This document shows, piece by piece, positions 1 through 9,702 of a stretch of 64,000 nucleotides of DNA. The notes beneath the pieces were generated by a model. That model was not told the origin of the DNA and did no database searches. It saw only the letters and a program-made list of their open reading frames with translations. The DNA lies in contig BPHV01000002.1 of the NCBI GenBank assembly GCA_026003755.1, positions 706,521 to 770,520 on the forward strand, in the 5' to 3' direction. Source of the DNA: Candidatus Roseilinea sp. GTDB taxonomy: Bacteria > Chloroflexota > Anaerolineae > J036 > Brachytrichaceae. A program made the translations under genes and the position numbers. Position 1 is the stretch's first letter, and each line of letters opens with the position of its first letter.

Positions 1-977
<977 letters not shown>

Positions 978-1069
978 CGCCGCGGATTGTAGCGAATGCC
1001 GGCAAACGAACCCAAAACCTGCGCGTCATGCGTGACGACGCTGCGCGCGCAGGGAGGAGATAAAGAGGG

Positions 1070-1654
1070 CTAGCTTTGCAGAATGTCGGCCAGAGCGCAG
1101 GCGAAGCCCGGCAGTACAGCCTCGCCACTCAGCATGCCGTCCCCCCGCACTACGCTCACCGAACCGTCGGCACGGTAGATCGTGGCGCGGCGTAGTTTGG
1201 GGTTAATCACCCAGACGAGTTGCGCGCCGTGCTTCAGATAGAGTTCGACTTTGTCCTCGATAGTCGTCATGCTGTCGCTCGGCGAGATGATCTCGACGGC
1301 GAGATCGGGAGCGAACTGGCCGAAGCCTTCAGGTGACTCCCCTCCCGGCAAGCGTTCGGTTCGGACGAAGGACACATCAGGTGACAACAGAATCCGTTCG
1401 GCCAATTGGTAACCCACGCTCGAACCGAACACTTTGCCGAGACGTTCCTTCGCAAGAAAAGAGCGAATCAAGAAAAGCAGTTCGGTTCCAACTTCTTCAT
1501 GTTTCATCCCAGCCAGCGACACGATCAGCTCTCCTTCGATGAGTTCATACTTTTGCCCGTCGCGCGGGACGTGATACATATCGTCCACCGACCGGACAAC
1601 CGGGGCACTCACCTCAGAGGGTGCAGCGGTTGCTAAAACCCCTGCTTCAGCCAT
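1070..1654 (-). CDS. Uma2 family (DUF820) PD-(D/E)XK-type nuclease
   Basis: A 194-residue protein of the Uma2 family, abundant in Cyanobacteria and Chloroflexota and related to restriction-like endonucleases. Seen: YELIEGELIV near residue 38, the SPDVSFVRTERL motif, and the catalytic-looking APDLAVEIISPSDS followed by KVELYLKHGAQLVWVINP. I chose the start at MAEAGVLATAAP; a longer frame exists but would run into the 3' end of the upstream same-strand gene and lacks family similarity in the extra 64 residues. The cellular role of Uma2 proteins is unknown; many are stand-alone. It is separated from the next gene upstream by a strong palindromic hairpin. Confidence 0.85.
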   Translation of the reverse strand: MAEAGVLATAAPSEVSAPVVRSVDDMYHVPRDGQKYELIEGELIVSLAGMKHEEVGTELLFLIRSFLAKERLGKVFGSSVGYQLAERILLSPDVSFVRTERLPGGESPEGFGQFAPDLAVEIISPSDSMTTIEDKVELYLKHGAQLVWVINPKLRRATIYRADGSVSVVRGDGMLSGEAVLPGFACALADILQS

Positions 1655-1772
1655 ATACAAGATTGTAATCCAGCGTACCTCAAATCGGGGGTGCATTTTA
1701 AGACGGGGGAACGCGGACTTGCCGGAGGCGATCGTAGCAGTTGGAGAGCAGTGCGTGCGCGGGTGGGGTGCA

Positions 1773-1808
1773 ACTGGGTAGGCCAGGCATTGCCCTGGCC
1801 TACCCAGT
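1773..1808. terminator. Perfect 15-bp hairpin at the end of the PH-domain gene
   Basis: The arms 1773-1787 (starting ACTGGGTAGG) and 1794-1808 are perfectly complementary, with a six-base loop CATTGC. It overlaps the stop codon of the minus-strand gene ending at 1800 and has no U-tract on either side. It may act as a terminator or mRNA 3'-end stabiliser. Its core GGCATTGCC also occurs in the hairpin at 50552-50588. Confidence 0.6.
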
Positions 1809-2348
1809 CTGTACTCGCAACAAGGCGAGCAGGGCATCCGGCTCATCCACGCTCACCACGATCCGCTCACCGTGAAAGTCCATCAGCACCAGCCGGTCGA
1901 GGCGGGTGGCGAACATCTTGAACTCGTCGAGCGTGGGGGATTGAAACGTGCCATACCAGCCAAATACCCCGCCGACCGACACCAGCCGGATCGAGGACTG
2001 CAGCTCGTGGATCGCGATGCGCCGGGCGCCGGTCAGCGCGGCCAGGTGACGCGGCACGCTGCCCCAGCGGCGGCAAATGTAAACCACATCCTCGCCAACT
2101 TCGACGCCGTTCGGCGACAAGGCAAACAGGAACGCGAAGAAGGCCGACAGCCCAACGCTGACCGTCGCGAAAAAGAGCGACCGGCCGGCTTGAGCGGCCG
2201 CGCCGGTCAGCGCGATCACAATGGCAACGATCACCAGGACGGCGACGCTGATCCATCGGGTGCGCGCATCGAACGAGGAGTGAAATCGCTTCACAGACGC
2301 GAGCGAGGATAACGGCGTCAACGCGTCATTCCCGCGCAAACTCGTCAA
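1800..2348 (-). CDS. Membrane protein with bacterial PH-like domain
   Basis: A protein of up to 182 residues. Two adjacent hydrophobic segments (about residues 33-52 and 57-75) precede a soluble C-terminal domain. The domain carries the pattern GGVFGWYGTF, then an FATRLDRLVLMDF strand and VSVDEPDALLALL, which resembles the bacterial PH domain of membrane proteins (bPH_5 type); that is a family-level impression. The first start available is a TTG that overlaps the end of the upstream M20 peptidase by 23 nt; a GTG at 2294 would give about 165 residues and is equally possible. No ribosome binding site decides between them. Co-directional overlap suggests co-transcription with the peptidase gene. 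Function unknown. Confidence 0.7.
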   Translation of the reverse strand: MTSLRGNDALTPLSSLASVKRFHSSFDARTRWISVAVLVIVAIVIALTGAAAQAGRSLFFATVSVGLSAFFAFLFALSPNGVEVGEDVVYICRRWGSVPRHLAALTGARRIAIHELQSSIRLVSVGGVFGWYGTFQSPTLDEFKMFATRLDRLVLMDFHGERIVVSVDEPDALLALLRVQTG

Positions 2349-3702
2349 TCAACGCGCCGATGTAGCGCATGCCGTCGTAGTAGTTTTGGAGGATGGCGTT
2401 CTCGTTGGGCGAATGGGCGCGGCTATCGGGATGGCTGATGCCGGCGCACACCGTCGGCACGCCACCGATGAAGGACGAGAGTGAATACATCGGGCCGCTG
2501 CCTGGGCTAAGCAACACTTTCACGGGCGTTTGGTTGTAAATGCGTTCACAGGCGCGCGCCGCTGCCCGCACGATCGGCGCGTTCACATCCGACAGCTCGG
2601 CGCGGTAGCCGCCCAGGAACTTGATCTGGATGTCGCTGAAGCCATGTTTGTCCAGGTGCCTGCGCAGGAGATCCAGCACGATCTCCGGCGTGAGGTTGGG
2701 CACCAGCCGAAAGTCCACCTTTGCGCTGGCGACGGCCGGCAGCACGGTCTTAATGCCCTGCCCTTGCCAGCCGCTGGTCAAGCCGCAGATCGTAGCGGTG
2801 GGCTGGAAGAACAGGCGTTTGACCGCGTCGAAGCCGGTGACGCCGGTGATGAATTCGGCGATGCCCCACTTGGCTTTGATCTCGTCCTCGTCGAAGGGCA
2901 TTTCGCGCAGGATGGCTTCCTCCGCCGGCGTGAGCGCGCGCACATGGTCGTAGTAGCCCTCGATCAGGATGCGCTCGCTTGCGTCCTTGATCGTGTTCAA
3001 GGCCCACACCAACCGCCAGGCGGCGTTCGGAGCGATCGCCGCATTCGACGAGTGCAAGTCATGGCTCACGCCCTGGGCATGCAACTCGACGTAGCAGATG
3101 CCCTTCACTCCCATCGTGAGCGTAAAGCGCCCCCGCTCGTCAAAGCCGCCAAACTCCCACAGGCAGCCGTCCATCGGCCGGCCATCCGGCTTGTGGAGCC
3201 AGCCCCGGTATCGCTCCACCCAGGCGTGCAGGTGTGGGCTGCCGACTTCCTCTTCGCCCTCGATCAGCCATTTGATCTTGAAGGGCAACTTGCCCTGCGT
3301 CGCCAACCAGGCTTCTAGGGCGTGAATGCGGGTCACCAGTTCGCCCTTGTCATCCGACGCGCCGCGGGCGAAGATCTTGCCGTCTCGGATGGTCGGCTCG
3401 AAGGGCGGCGACTCCCACAGCTCCAACGGCTCGGCGGGCTGCACGTCGTAGTGGTTGTAGATCAGCAGCTCCTTGTCGCCTTCGCCGAGTTCGGCCCACA
3501 CGACCGGCGGCGCATCGCCTTCCGTCGGCACGACCTTGACTTCGGCGCCAAGCGCAGCCAAACGTCGCGCCACCAAGGCGGCCATTTCCGGGATGCCCTG
3601 GCCGGTGGCAGCGACGCTGGGTTGGCGCAGGAAGTCCTTGTAATCCTCGAGCAGGCGTTCGCGGTGCTCGTGGAGGTAAGCGTCGAACGATGCAGCGTTC
3701 AT
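2326..3702 (-). CDS. M20 family metallopeptidase (dipeptidase-like)
   Basis: A 458-residue cytosolic zinc peptidase. Seen: the metal ligand motif NHYDVQP near residue 81, the second ligand in ARGASDDKGE, the catalytic base and ligand in LIEGEEEVGSPH, and the C-terminal ligand histidine region ISHPDSRAHSPNEN. Length and motif spacing are normal for M20 dipeptidases of the carnosinase/PepV-like group, which hydrolyse small peptides. The lid (dimerisation) domain lies at about residues 210-360. The ATG start at MNAASFDAYL is the natural one, with the helix of the catalytic domain following immediately. Exact substrate cannot be inferred from sequence. Confidence 0.9.
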   Translation of the reverse strand: MNAASFDAYLHEHRERLLEDYKDFLRQPSVAATGQGIPEMAALVARRLAALGAEVKVVPTEGDAPPVVWAELGEGDKELLIYNHYDVQPAEPLELWESPPFEPTIRDGKIFARGASDDKGELVTRIHALEAWLATQGKLPFKIKWLIEGEEEVGSPHLHAWVERYRGWLHKPDGRPMDGCLWEFGGFDERGRFTLTMGVKGICYVELHAQGVSHDLHSSNAAIAPNAAWRLVWALNTIKDASERILIEGYYDHVRALTPAEEAILREMPFDEDEIKAKWGIAEFITGVTGFDAVKRLFFQPTATICGLTSGWQGQGIKTVLPAVASAKVDFRLVPNLTPEIVLDLLRRHLDKHGFSDIQIKFLGGYRAELSDVNAPIVRAAARACERIYNQTPVKVLLSPGSGPMYSLSSFIGGVPTVCAGISHPDSRAHSPNENAILQNYYDGMRYIGALIDEFARE

Positions 3703-3815
3703 GTCGGCAATGGTCAGGGTAAATGTGGCGCCAGGCCCAGCGTCTGTGCGCAGACCCGCAAGACAAAGCGCGAGTGGGCGGGCGAAGGCGGTGCCGTCGC
3801 CCCCCCCACGTGGTT

Positions 3816-4184
3816 TTATAAATCAACGAATAGCTTGCCGTCCTCTTCGGTCACTGGGAAACTCTGAATCGGCGTTGGCTCTTTGCCCAGCGCAATGATC
3901 TTGCGCGACCACGCCGGCAGCTTCACGCCGGCCACGCCTTGCACCCAGTCCAGGTTCTTGCCTGTGCACAGGTCAAAGCGCGAGTTGTGGAACGGACAGG
4001 TGATGACGCCGTTCTCCACCTTGCCGCCGGCTATCGGCAAGCCCAAGTGCGGGCACTTGTTGATAACGGCACAGTATCCACTCCCGACGCGCGCCACGAC
4101 GATGCTCTTCCCTTCTACGTCGAAAGTCTTGGAGCCATTCGCCGGCACGTCTGCAGCACTCCCGATCATCGCTCGCTTACCCAT
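3816..4184 (-). CDS. Rieske [2Fe-2S] ferredoxin-type protein
   Basis: A small 122-residue stand-alone Rieske protein. Seen: the first cluster motif CPHLG (CxH) near residue 44 and the second motif CPFHNSRFDL (CxxH) near residue 63, with the usual spacing of about 16-20 residues. There is no signal peptide or membrane anchor, so it is probably a soluble electron carrier such as those serving oxygenases, not a subunit of a cytochrome bc complex. The C-terminal half (about residues 85-122) is an extension after the cluster domain. No oxygenase partner is next to it. A GGTG-like ribosome site precedes the ATG. Confidence 0.88.
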   Translation of the reverse strand: MGKRAMIGSAADVPANGSKTFDVEGKSIVVARVGSGYCAVINKCPHLGLPIAGGKVENGVITCPFHNSRFDLCTGKNLDWVQGVAGVKLPAWSRKIIALGKEPTPIQSFPVTEEDGKLFVDL

Positions 4185-4262
4185 GGTTCACCTCGCACAT
4201 TCGTAGTTCAACGGCAAATGCAATTGTATGCCAGTTGCAGAGCAACCCGCCGATGCGCGCGG

Positions 4263-5762
4263 TTACGTCGCGCCGGTCTCGGCGACGGCGGCAAAGACAA
4301 AACCGAGATACGCGCCGATCAACAGGTGCATGTTGGCGACATACAACTTGTCGAATAAGTGATGCACGGCCAGGTGCGTCCAGGCGCCGAGGATGCCGGC
4401 GCAGAGCGCGGATGAAAACGCGGAGAGGCCCCCTCGCCGCGCCGCCTGCCAAGTGACGGCGACGATCGTCGTCCAGAGTGCTAGGTAAGCGAGTAAACCC
4501 ACCGCACCTGTCTCGGCGAAGAGGTTGAGGTAATAGTTGTGCGCATGGCCGAGCGCGTTCTCCCAAGGCAGCAAGCGGAAAGCCGGATACGCCGCCGCGT
4601 AGTTGCCGAAGCCCACACCCAGCCACGGGCCGGCCTCGATCATGCGCAGCGCAGCCTGCCAATGCGCTAACCGCTCGACTGTCGAGAAGGTGATCGGCGT
4701 GACATGCGCATTACGCACGTCGAGGCCAAACGCGCTGCTTGGGTCGCTGAAGTACTGCAGTGGCGCTCCGAGCGATGCTGGGAGGTGGATTACATCGAAG
4801 GCGAACGCCGCCAAGGCCAATAGGAACGCCCCGCTCGCCCAACGCCATGGTTGTCGCACCCATGCCAGGAACAACGCCGCACCTGCTGCTGCTGCGCCGA
4901 CCAGTGCCCCGCGTGAGCCGCTGGCGATGAGGGCGCGAACGCACAGCGCCGCAACGAACGCCGAAACAATCAGGAGCAGTATGAGCCGATGCGCGCGGCC
5001 GGCGAGATGCGTAGAACATCTCAGTCCACCAGCGCGCCACTTCGTCCAGACCTGAGCCGTCGCCCACAACGCCAGCGTGGCTGCGACCGGCCATGTCAGC
5101 CCCATGAACCCGCCAAACGGGTTGGGCTGCTCGAACGTGCCATATGCGCGATACGCATCCGTGCCACGAATGCGGAACTCTGGGGGGCCAAATCCGCGCA
5201 CGTCGGCCTGAATCAACCCGAAGGCAGCTTGTCCTGCCGCAGAGACCAAGATCGCGCCGAGCACGATCAGGCGCTTGCGCAGGTCCGCTTCGCCGGCGAC
5301 CAGCAGCGCCACCACGCCGATCTGCATCCACTTGATGCACTCCGTGGCCCAATCGCGGAAGTCACGCGCCGGGAAGAAGGAGAGCAAGCAGACCGCGAGG
5401 AAGGCAGCGAACGCGACGGCAATCGCCGGCTGGGGGCGGGCGAGCGGGAGGCGGCGCGCAGCCAGCCAGCGAAAGGCGTACGCAACCAGCGCGAGCGCCA
5501 ACACGAGCTGACCACTGTCGAGCGGCAACTGCAACGTCACGCGCTCCAGCGGTTGAAGCGGCCCGACGACCAACGCCAGGGCGAGACCGAGGGTTGGTTC
5601 GGCGAAGATGGCTGCCACGGCCAATACGGCGGCAATGGCCGCGGCGAGGAGGAGGAGTTGGTGCTGCGGCAACAGCGCGACGACGCAACCGGCCAAGCAG
5701 GCAGTTGCAATTTGCAGCAAAGCCCTGAGCGCCGGCCGATTACGCCAAGCCAGGGTGTTCAT
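4263..5762 (-). CDS. O-antigen ligase / polymerase-like membrane protein (Wzy_C)
   Basis: A 499-residue polytopic membrane protein with roughly 11-12 hydrophobic segments. The diagnostic region is the large periplasmic loop and following helix at about residues 360-430: WQAALRMIEAGPWLGVGFGN, then GHAHNYYLNLFAETGA, typical of the O-antigen ligase/Wzy_C family. Such proteins transfer or polymerise lipid-linked glycans, or in Gram-positive-type envelopes ligate glycans to other acceptors. It overlaps the upstream coiled-coil gene by 4 nt, implying a shared transcript. No glycan-synthesis genes are adjacent, so the polymer is unknown. Confidence 0.82.
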   Translation of the reverse strand: MNTLAWRNRPALRALLQIATACLAGCVVALLPQHQLLLLAAAIAAVLAVAAIFAEPTLGLALALVVGPLQPLERVTLQLPLDSGQLVLALALVAYAFRWLAARRLPLARPQPAIAVAFAAFLAVCLLSFFPARDFRDWATECIKWMQIGVVALLVAGEADLRKRLIVLGAILVSAAGQAAFGLIQADVRGFGPPEFRIRGTDAYRAYGTFEQPNPFGGFMGLTWPVAATLALWATAQVWTKWRAGGLRCSTHLAGRAHRLILLLIVSAFVAALCVRALIASGSRGALVGAAAAGAALFLAWVRQPWRWASGAFLLALAAFAFDVIHLPASLGAPLQYFSDPSSAFGLDVRNAHVTPITFSTVERLAHWQAALRMIEAGPWLGVGFGNYAAAYPAFRLLPWENALGHAHNYYLNLFAETGAVGLLAYLALWTTIVAVTWQAARRGGLSAFSSALCAGILGAWTHLAVHHLFDKLYVANMHLLIGAYLGFVFAAVAETGAT

Positions 5763-7069
5763 CCGAACAGCTCGGCGAGCTCACCTTTCCACTCGATCAG
5801 GTGGATATCCTTGACCGATCCGGCTTCGCTCTTGACCTGGGGGGTAATCCACCGACCGCCCAGGGCAGGATGAGCTCTCACGCCGGTCTTCGCCAGATAC
5901 GCTGCGCGTCTCACAGCGCGCTTCAAATCCGATTCGCCAACGCCCCAGGACACCTCGACGATCAGATAGATCGGCTGGCCATCGGTCTTCAAATGACCGG
6001 TGACAACTGCATCGGCGAGCGACAGGTCGCGGAACTGTTCTTCGGTGAGTAAGCCACTTTCGAGCGCCGGCTCCACCAAGTCAACCAGCTCTTCGTCGGT
6101 TAGAACACGTGGACGGCGCAAGATTTTGCCATACCAGGCCAGCGGGCGAGTGCGGAACGATTGCTCAATGGCGAAGCCTTTCAGTGTGCCTAGATCTTCG
6201 CTCATCTGCCGCTGAGATATGACCAGCTCAGCTACTACCCCTTCCGTGCGCTTCTGTGCCTCCACCAGCTCGGCGACCGTCTTGTCTGTGCGCTTCTGCG
6301 CCTCCACCAGCTCGGCGACCGTCTTGTCTGTGCGCTTCTGCGCCTCCACCAGCTCGGCGATCTGTTGATCCACGCGGTCAAGACGCGCCTCCGCGCGCTT
6401 CTGCGCCTCCACCAGCTCGGCGATCTGTTGATCCACGCGGTCAAGACGCGCCTCCGCGCGCTTCTGCGCCTCCACCAGCTCGGCGATCTGTTGATCCACG
6501 CGGTCAAGACGCGCCTCCGCGCGCTTCTGCGCCTCCACCAGCTCGGCGATCTGTTGATCCACGCGGTCAAGACGCGCCTCCGCGCGCTTCTGCGCTTCCA
6601 CCAGCTCGGCGACCGTCTTGTCCGTGCGCTTCTGCGCCTCCACCAGCTCAGCGATCTGTTGATCCACGCGGTCAAGACGCGCCTCCGCGCGCTTCTGCGC
6701 TTCCACCAGCTCGGCGACCGTCTTGTCCGTGCGCTTCTGCGCCTCCACCAGCTCAGCGATCTGTTGATCCACGCGGTCAAGACGCGCCTCCGCGCGCTTC
6801 TGTGCCTCCACCAGCTCGGCGACCGTCTTGTCCGTGCGTTTCTGCGCCTCCACCAGCTCGGCGATCTGTTGATCCACGCGGTCAAGACGCGCCTCCGCGC
6901 GCTTCTGTGCCTCCACCAGCTCGGCGATGCGATCGCCCAGCTCTCTAACGAGCCGCGGCAGGTCTAACAACTCGTCGGTCAGCACGAGGCGTCGCAATTC
7001 CTGCCGCCATTGAGGGTGTTGCTCAAGCAGCTCGACAAGATCGTGAAAGTCGCTGACCGTGAAAGCCAT
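5759..7069 (-). CDS. Heptad-repeat coiled-coil protein with C-terminal nuclease-like (DUF3782-type) domain
   Basis: A 436-residue protein. Residues about 1-45 are a helical N-terminus; residues about 50-280 are almost pure tandem repeats of two units, a 21-residue unit beginning [15 protein letters not shown] and a 14-residue unit [14 protein letters not shown]. In order I read A B A B A B A A A A B B B', where A is the 21-mer and B the 14-mer. Both are whole numbers of heptads, so coiled-coil phase is kept. The C-terminal domain (about 320-436) contains LADAVVTGH and [19 protein letters not shown], which resembles the PD-(D/E)XK-like core of DUF3782 proteins common in Cyanobacteria and Chloroflexota. 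Function unknown. It overlaps the ligase-like gene by 4 nt. Confidence 0.8.
   Translation of the reverse strand: MAFTVSDFHDLVELLEQHPQWRQELRRLVLTDELLDLPRLVRELGDRIAELVEAQKRAEARLDRVDQQIAELVEAQKRTDKTVAELVEAQKRAEARLDRVDQQIAELVEAQKRTDKTVAELVEAQKRAEARLDRVDQQIAELVEAQKRTDKTVAELVEAQKRAEARLDRVDQQIAELVEAQKRAEARLDRVDQQIAELVEAQKRAEARLDRVDQQIAELVEAQKRAEARLDRVDQQIAELVEAQKRTDKTVAELVEAQKRTDKTVAELVEAQKRTEGVVAELVISQRQMSEDLGTLKGFAIEQSFRTRPLAWYGKILRRPRVLTDEELVDLVEPALESGLLTEEQFRDLSLADAVVTGHLKTDGQPIYLIVEVSWGVGESDLKRAVRRAAYLAKTGVRAHPALGGRWITPQVKSEAGSVKDIHLIEWKGELAELFG
6225..6930. repeat. Tandem 63-bp and 42-bp repeat array inside the coiled-coil gene
   Basis: The DNA encoding the coiled coil is built from near-identical 63-nt and 42-nt units with only occasional third-position differences. 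The array keeps several frames free of stops on both strands, which produces long spurious open frames. Repeats this similar are prone to slippage, so copy number may vary among strains or be collapsed in assembly. Confidence 0.9.
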
Positions 7070-7080
7070 TTTGCAGAATT

Positions 7081-7548
7081 TTACGCTGCTTTTGGTTTAC
7101 CCTTCACAAGCAGCGTCCATGTGCCGCGCTGCACCACGCTGCCATCTTGCTTCTTCACACTGACCTTAAACGTCACCTTGCCGTTGCCCAGTCGTGGGAA
7201 GGCTTTGACTTCGGCGACTTCGGCTTCCAGGTGGATCGTATCGCCGATGAAGATGGGCGCGGTGAACTCCCACTCGATGCCGCGAAAGACTTCCACTGTG
7301 CCGAGCAGGAAACCCATTTGGAAGGCCAACCCGCTGGCGATGCTCAGGCCAAGCAAGCCGTGCGCGATGCGCCGGCCGAACAGATGGCCCTGGGAGAAGG
7401 TTTCGCTGGTGTGGATTTCGTTGTAGTCGCCGCTCAAGCCGGCAAACATGACGATGTCGGCCTCGGTGATGGTGCGGCTGGGTGATGTGGCTTTGTCGCC
7501 AACGACGAAGTCCTCGAAGTACAAACCTTGCGGTGTAGTGAGCGCCAT
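7081..7548 (-). CDS. MaoC-like (R)-specific hydratase
   Basis: A 155-residue hot-dog-fold protein. Seen: the hydratase-2 catalytic signature in SGDYNEIHTSE with downstream IAHGLLGLSIASGL, typical of MaoC/PhaJ enzymes that hydrate trans-2-enoyl thioesters. N-terminal YFEDFVVGDKATSPSRTITE is the normal first strand and helix. Members act in beta-oxidation variants or polyester precursor supply, and in other acyl-CoA pathways. No other fatty acid genes are adjacent, so the pathway is open. The ATG start gives the full usual length of about 150 residues. Confidence 0.88.
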   Translation of the reverse strand: MALTTPQGLYFEDFVVGDKATSPSRTITEADIVMFAGLSGDYNEIHTSETFSQGHLFGRRIAHGLLGLSIASGLAFQMGFLLGTVEVFRGIEWEFTAPIFIGDTIHLEAEVAEVKAFPRLGNGKVTFKVSVKKQDGSVVQRGTWTLLVKGKPKAA

Positions 7549-7603
7549 GAGGCTGATTGTATAAGGGCGAGGTGGGCGGGGCCGACGCGCGCGGTGCTGC
7601 GCG

Positions 7604-8416
7604 CTACTGGGTCAGCACAACGATCATGCGCTTGGAATCGTTATCTAGCGGCGGCGGCGGGATCAGCATATCGCCATACCAATGCACGGCCGAGAACGCC
7701 CCCGCGAGATCAATCAGCGCCTGCAGTTCCTGCGTCTGATACCAGCGATGGGGATGCCGGTGTTCGACGACGCGTTCTGGCCGGCCGGCTTCGCGTATCG
7801 TCAGCCGAGCGGTCACCAGCCATTGTTGGGTGATCCAGTCATACGGATCATCGGCCGCGCCGAACAGCACGTCTACTTCGGTATAAGGCTCATCGGCGAA
7901 GTAGGGCACATCGGTGGAGCGCGACAGCCACGTGTTGGGCAGGCTATCGCGCCAGATCGTAGATGGATGCGCCATCTCAATCACGAAGACGCCGCCGGGT
8001 AGCAGACTGCGCGATACTGCTTTGAGATGCGAGACGACCTGCGCGTTCGTCACCAGATGCGATAGGCTTTCCATGAGGTTCGCAGCTAACGCCACCGGCT
8101 GATCGAGCGTGAAATCGGCCATGTCGGCAGCCACGGTCTCCAGGAAGACCCCTTCGCGCTTTGCGCCCTCGCGCGCGTAATCGAGCATATCGGGTGAAAG
8201 ATCGAGCGCCACCGCGCGCCAACCGCGTCGGGCAAACTCGCGCGCATGACGCGCCGGGCCGCAGGCCAGTTCGAGGAAAGCGGGAGCAACGCCCTCGGCG
8301 ACGCAGCCATGCGTCCGCAGACACCATTCGAGGAAGTTGCACTCATCCACAAAATCCCGATCGCTGAAAGCGATGTCGTAGGCGCGCGCGTTGGCGTAGA
8401 ACTCCGGCGATGTCAC
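7604..8416 (-). CDS. Class I SAM-dependent methyltransferase
   Basis: A 270-residue methyltransferase. Seen: motif I LELACGPARHAREFA near residue 48, motif II LDLSPDMLDYARE, then VAADMADFTL and NLMESLSHLVTNAQV, and a post-motif III helix followed by VFVIEMAHP. This is the UbiE/Methyltransf_25-like Rossmann fold; the substrate cannot be inferred. The start is a GTG (family-typical length); the divergent dehydrogenase gene begins about 65 nt away on the other strand, so the two may share a promoter region. Confidence 0.87.
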   Translation of the reverse strand: MTSPEFYANARAYDIAFSDRDFVDECNFLEWCLRTHGCVAEGVAPAFLELACGPARHAREFARRGWRAVALDLSPDMLDYAREGAKREGVFLETVAADMADFTLDQPVALAANLMESLSHLVTNAQVVSHLKAVSRSLLPGGVFVIEMAHPSTIWRDSLPNTWLSRSTDVPYFADEPYTEVDVLFGAADDPYDWITQQWLVTARLTIREAGRPERVVEHRHPHRWYQTQELQALIDLAGAFSAVHWYGDMLIPPPPLDNDSKRMIVVLTQ

Positions 8417-8480
8417 GAGGTCGAATTCTATGCGCCTCTACAATTCAATCAAGAGGCAGCCGTCACAACCGTCACAATCC

Positions 8481-9497
8481 ATGAAAGTCATCACGCTCGA
8501 AGCGCCGGGGCGATTCGCACTTGGAGCAGCGACCGCGCCTGGCGCGCCTGGCCCCGGTGAAGCGCTGGTGCGCGTGCATCGCGTCGGCATCTGTGGCACC
8601 GATGTGCACGCTTACCGCGGTAGGATGCCCTACCTTGCCTACCCACGCATCCTCGGCCACGAACTCGGCGTCGAAGTGATCGCCGTTGGCGACGGCGTAA
8701 CGCACGTGCGAGCCGGCGACCGCTGCGCTGTTGAACCCTATCTGAACTGCGGGCGCTGCATCGCCTGCCGCGCCGGCAAGACGAACTGCTGCGCCAGCTT
8801 GCAAGTATTGGGGGTGCACACCGACGGCGGCATGCGCGACCAAATCATCGTGCCGGCGCACAAGCTACATTCGGCGAACGACTTGAGCTACGAACAACTT
8901 GCCCTGGTCGAAACCCTGGGCATCGGGGCGCATGCCGTAGAGCGCGGCCACGTGCAACCCGACGAATGGACGCTGATCATCGGCGCCGGGCCAATCGGCC
9001 TGACGATCATCCAGTTCGCCCAACTCATCACGTCTAGGATTATCGTGATAGACGTGAATCCGCTGCGGCTGGACTTCGTGAGCGCGCATTTCATGGCCCC
9101 ACATGCGCTGCGCGCCGATGACGATCCACTGTCGAAGATCGAAGCGATCACCCATGGCGATCTGCCCACGGTCGTCTTTGACGCAACGGGCAATCTGGAG
9201 AGCATGGTCGGCGCCTTTCGCTACGTCGCACATGGCGGCCGGCTGATCTTCGCTGGGCTGGTCAACGCCGACATCACCTTCAGCGACCCGTTCTTCCACC
9301 GCCGCGAGATCACGCTGCTGGCCACGCGCAACAGCACCGCACGCGACTTTCAGCGCATCCTCGGGCTCATCCGCGAGGGCCGGGTGGACACACGGCATTG
9401 GGTGACGCATCGCGCGCCCGCCGAGGCCATGATCGGGATCTTTGAGAGCTGGTTGAGACCGGAGAACGGCGTGATCAAGGCGATGGTGGAATTCTGA
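8481..9497 (+). CDS. Zinc-dependent alcohol dehydrogenase-like protein (MDR superfamily)
   Basis: About 338 residues from the ATG at MKVITLEAPG; a longer frame from 8430 adds 17 residues unlike the family. Seen: catalytic zinc motif GICGTDVHAY and GHELGVEVIAVG, the structural zinc cysteines CGRCIACRAGKTNCC, and the nucleotide-binding GAGPIGLTIIQ. The pattern fits medium-chain dehydrogenases of the sorbitol/threonine dehydrogenase type acting on sugars or polyols with NAD(P). No sugar transporter is adjacent. It is followed by the hairpin-rich leader of aspS. Confidence 0.88.
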   Translation: MKVITLEAPGRFALGAATAPGAPGPGEALVRVHRVGICGTDVHAYRGRMPYLAYPRILGHELGVEVIAVGDGVTHVRAGDRCAVEPYLNCGRCIACRAGKTNCCASLQVLGVHTDGGMRDQIIVPAHKLHSANDLSYEQLALVETLGIGAHAVERGHVQPDEWTLIIGAGPIGLTIIQFAQLITSRIIVIDVNPLRLDFVSAHFMAPHALRADDDPLSKIEAITHGDLPTVVFDATGNLESMVGAFRYVAHGGRLIFAGLVNADITFSDPFFHRREITLLATRNSTARDFQRILGLIREGRVDTRHWVTHRAPAEAMIGIFESWLRPENGVIKAMVEF

Positions 9498-9569
9498 GGT
9501 ATATTTGCGACAATATGCGAAGGACGCTGCGCACCAATAACAACGATGATAACGATGCCTTCTCCCAGA

Positions 9570-9643
9570 CAGGCGTCGCCTGAGTCGTCGCGCGCAGAAA
9601 CGAGCTTGAGACTGAGGGTCGCCTGATACAGGCGACCTTTTTT
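9570..9643 (+). promoter_or_regulatory. Possible attenuator upstream of aspS (two competing hairpins and a U-tract)
   Basis: The short palindrome CAGGCGTCGCCTG at 9570-9582 is followed by a terminator: arms GGTCGCCTG (9617-9625) and CAGGCGACC (9629-9637), loop ATA, then six T. The upstream CAGGCG can also pair with CGCCTG of the terminator's 5' arm, which would break the terminator. That arrangement is compatible with transcription attenuation of aspS, or it is simply the terminator of the dehydrogenase gene. I do not see the conserved T-box sequence. Confidence 0.45.
9617..9643 (+). terminator. Rho-independent terminator between the dehydrogenase and aspS
   Basis: A 9-bp perfect GC-rich stem with a 3-nt loop followed by TTTTTTG. 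This is the only intrinsic terminator in the window with a classical long U-tract. Confidence 0.8.
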
Positions 9644-9702
9644 GTCGGTTCATGTCGTGCGACGCCATCAACCCTAGTAACCCTCATCCAAGGTTGGCAA
9701 TC

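Noticed and set aside
6256..6967. Plus-strand proline/alanine- and leucine-rich open frames in the repeat region
   Set aside because: They are other readings of the 63- and 42-bp repeats; only the minus-strand coiled-coil frame continues into a normal domain.
9498..9702. T-box riboswitch upstream of aspS
   Set aside because: The conserved T-box sequence that pairs with uncharged tRNA ends was not found; only generic hairpins are present.
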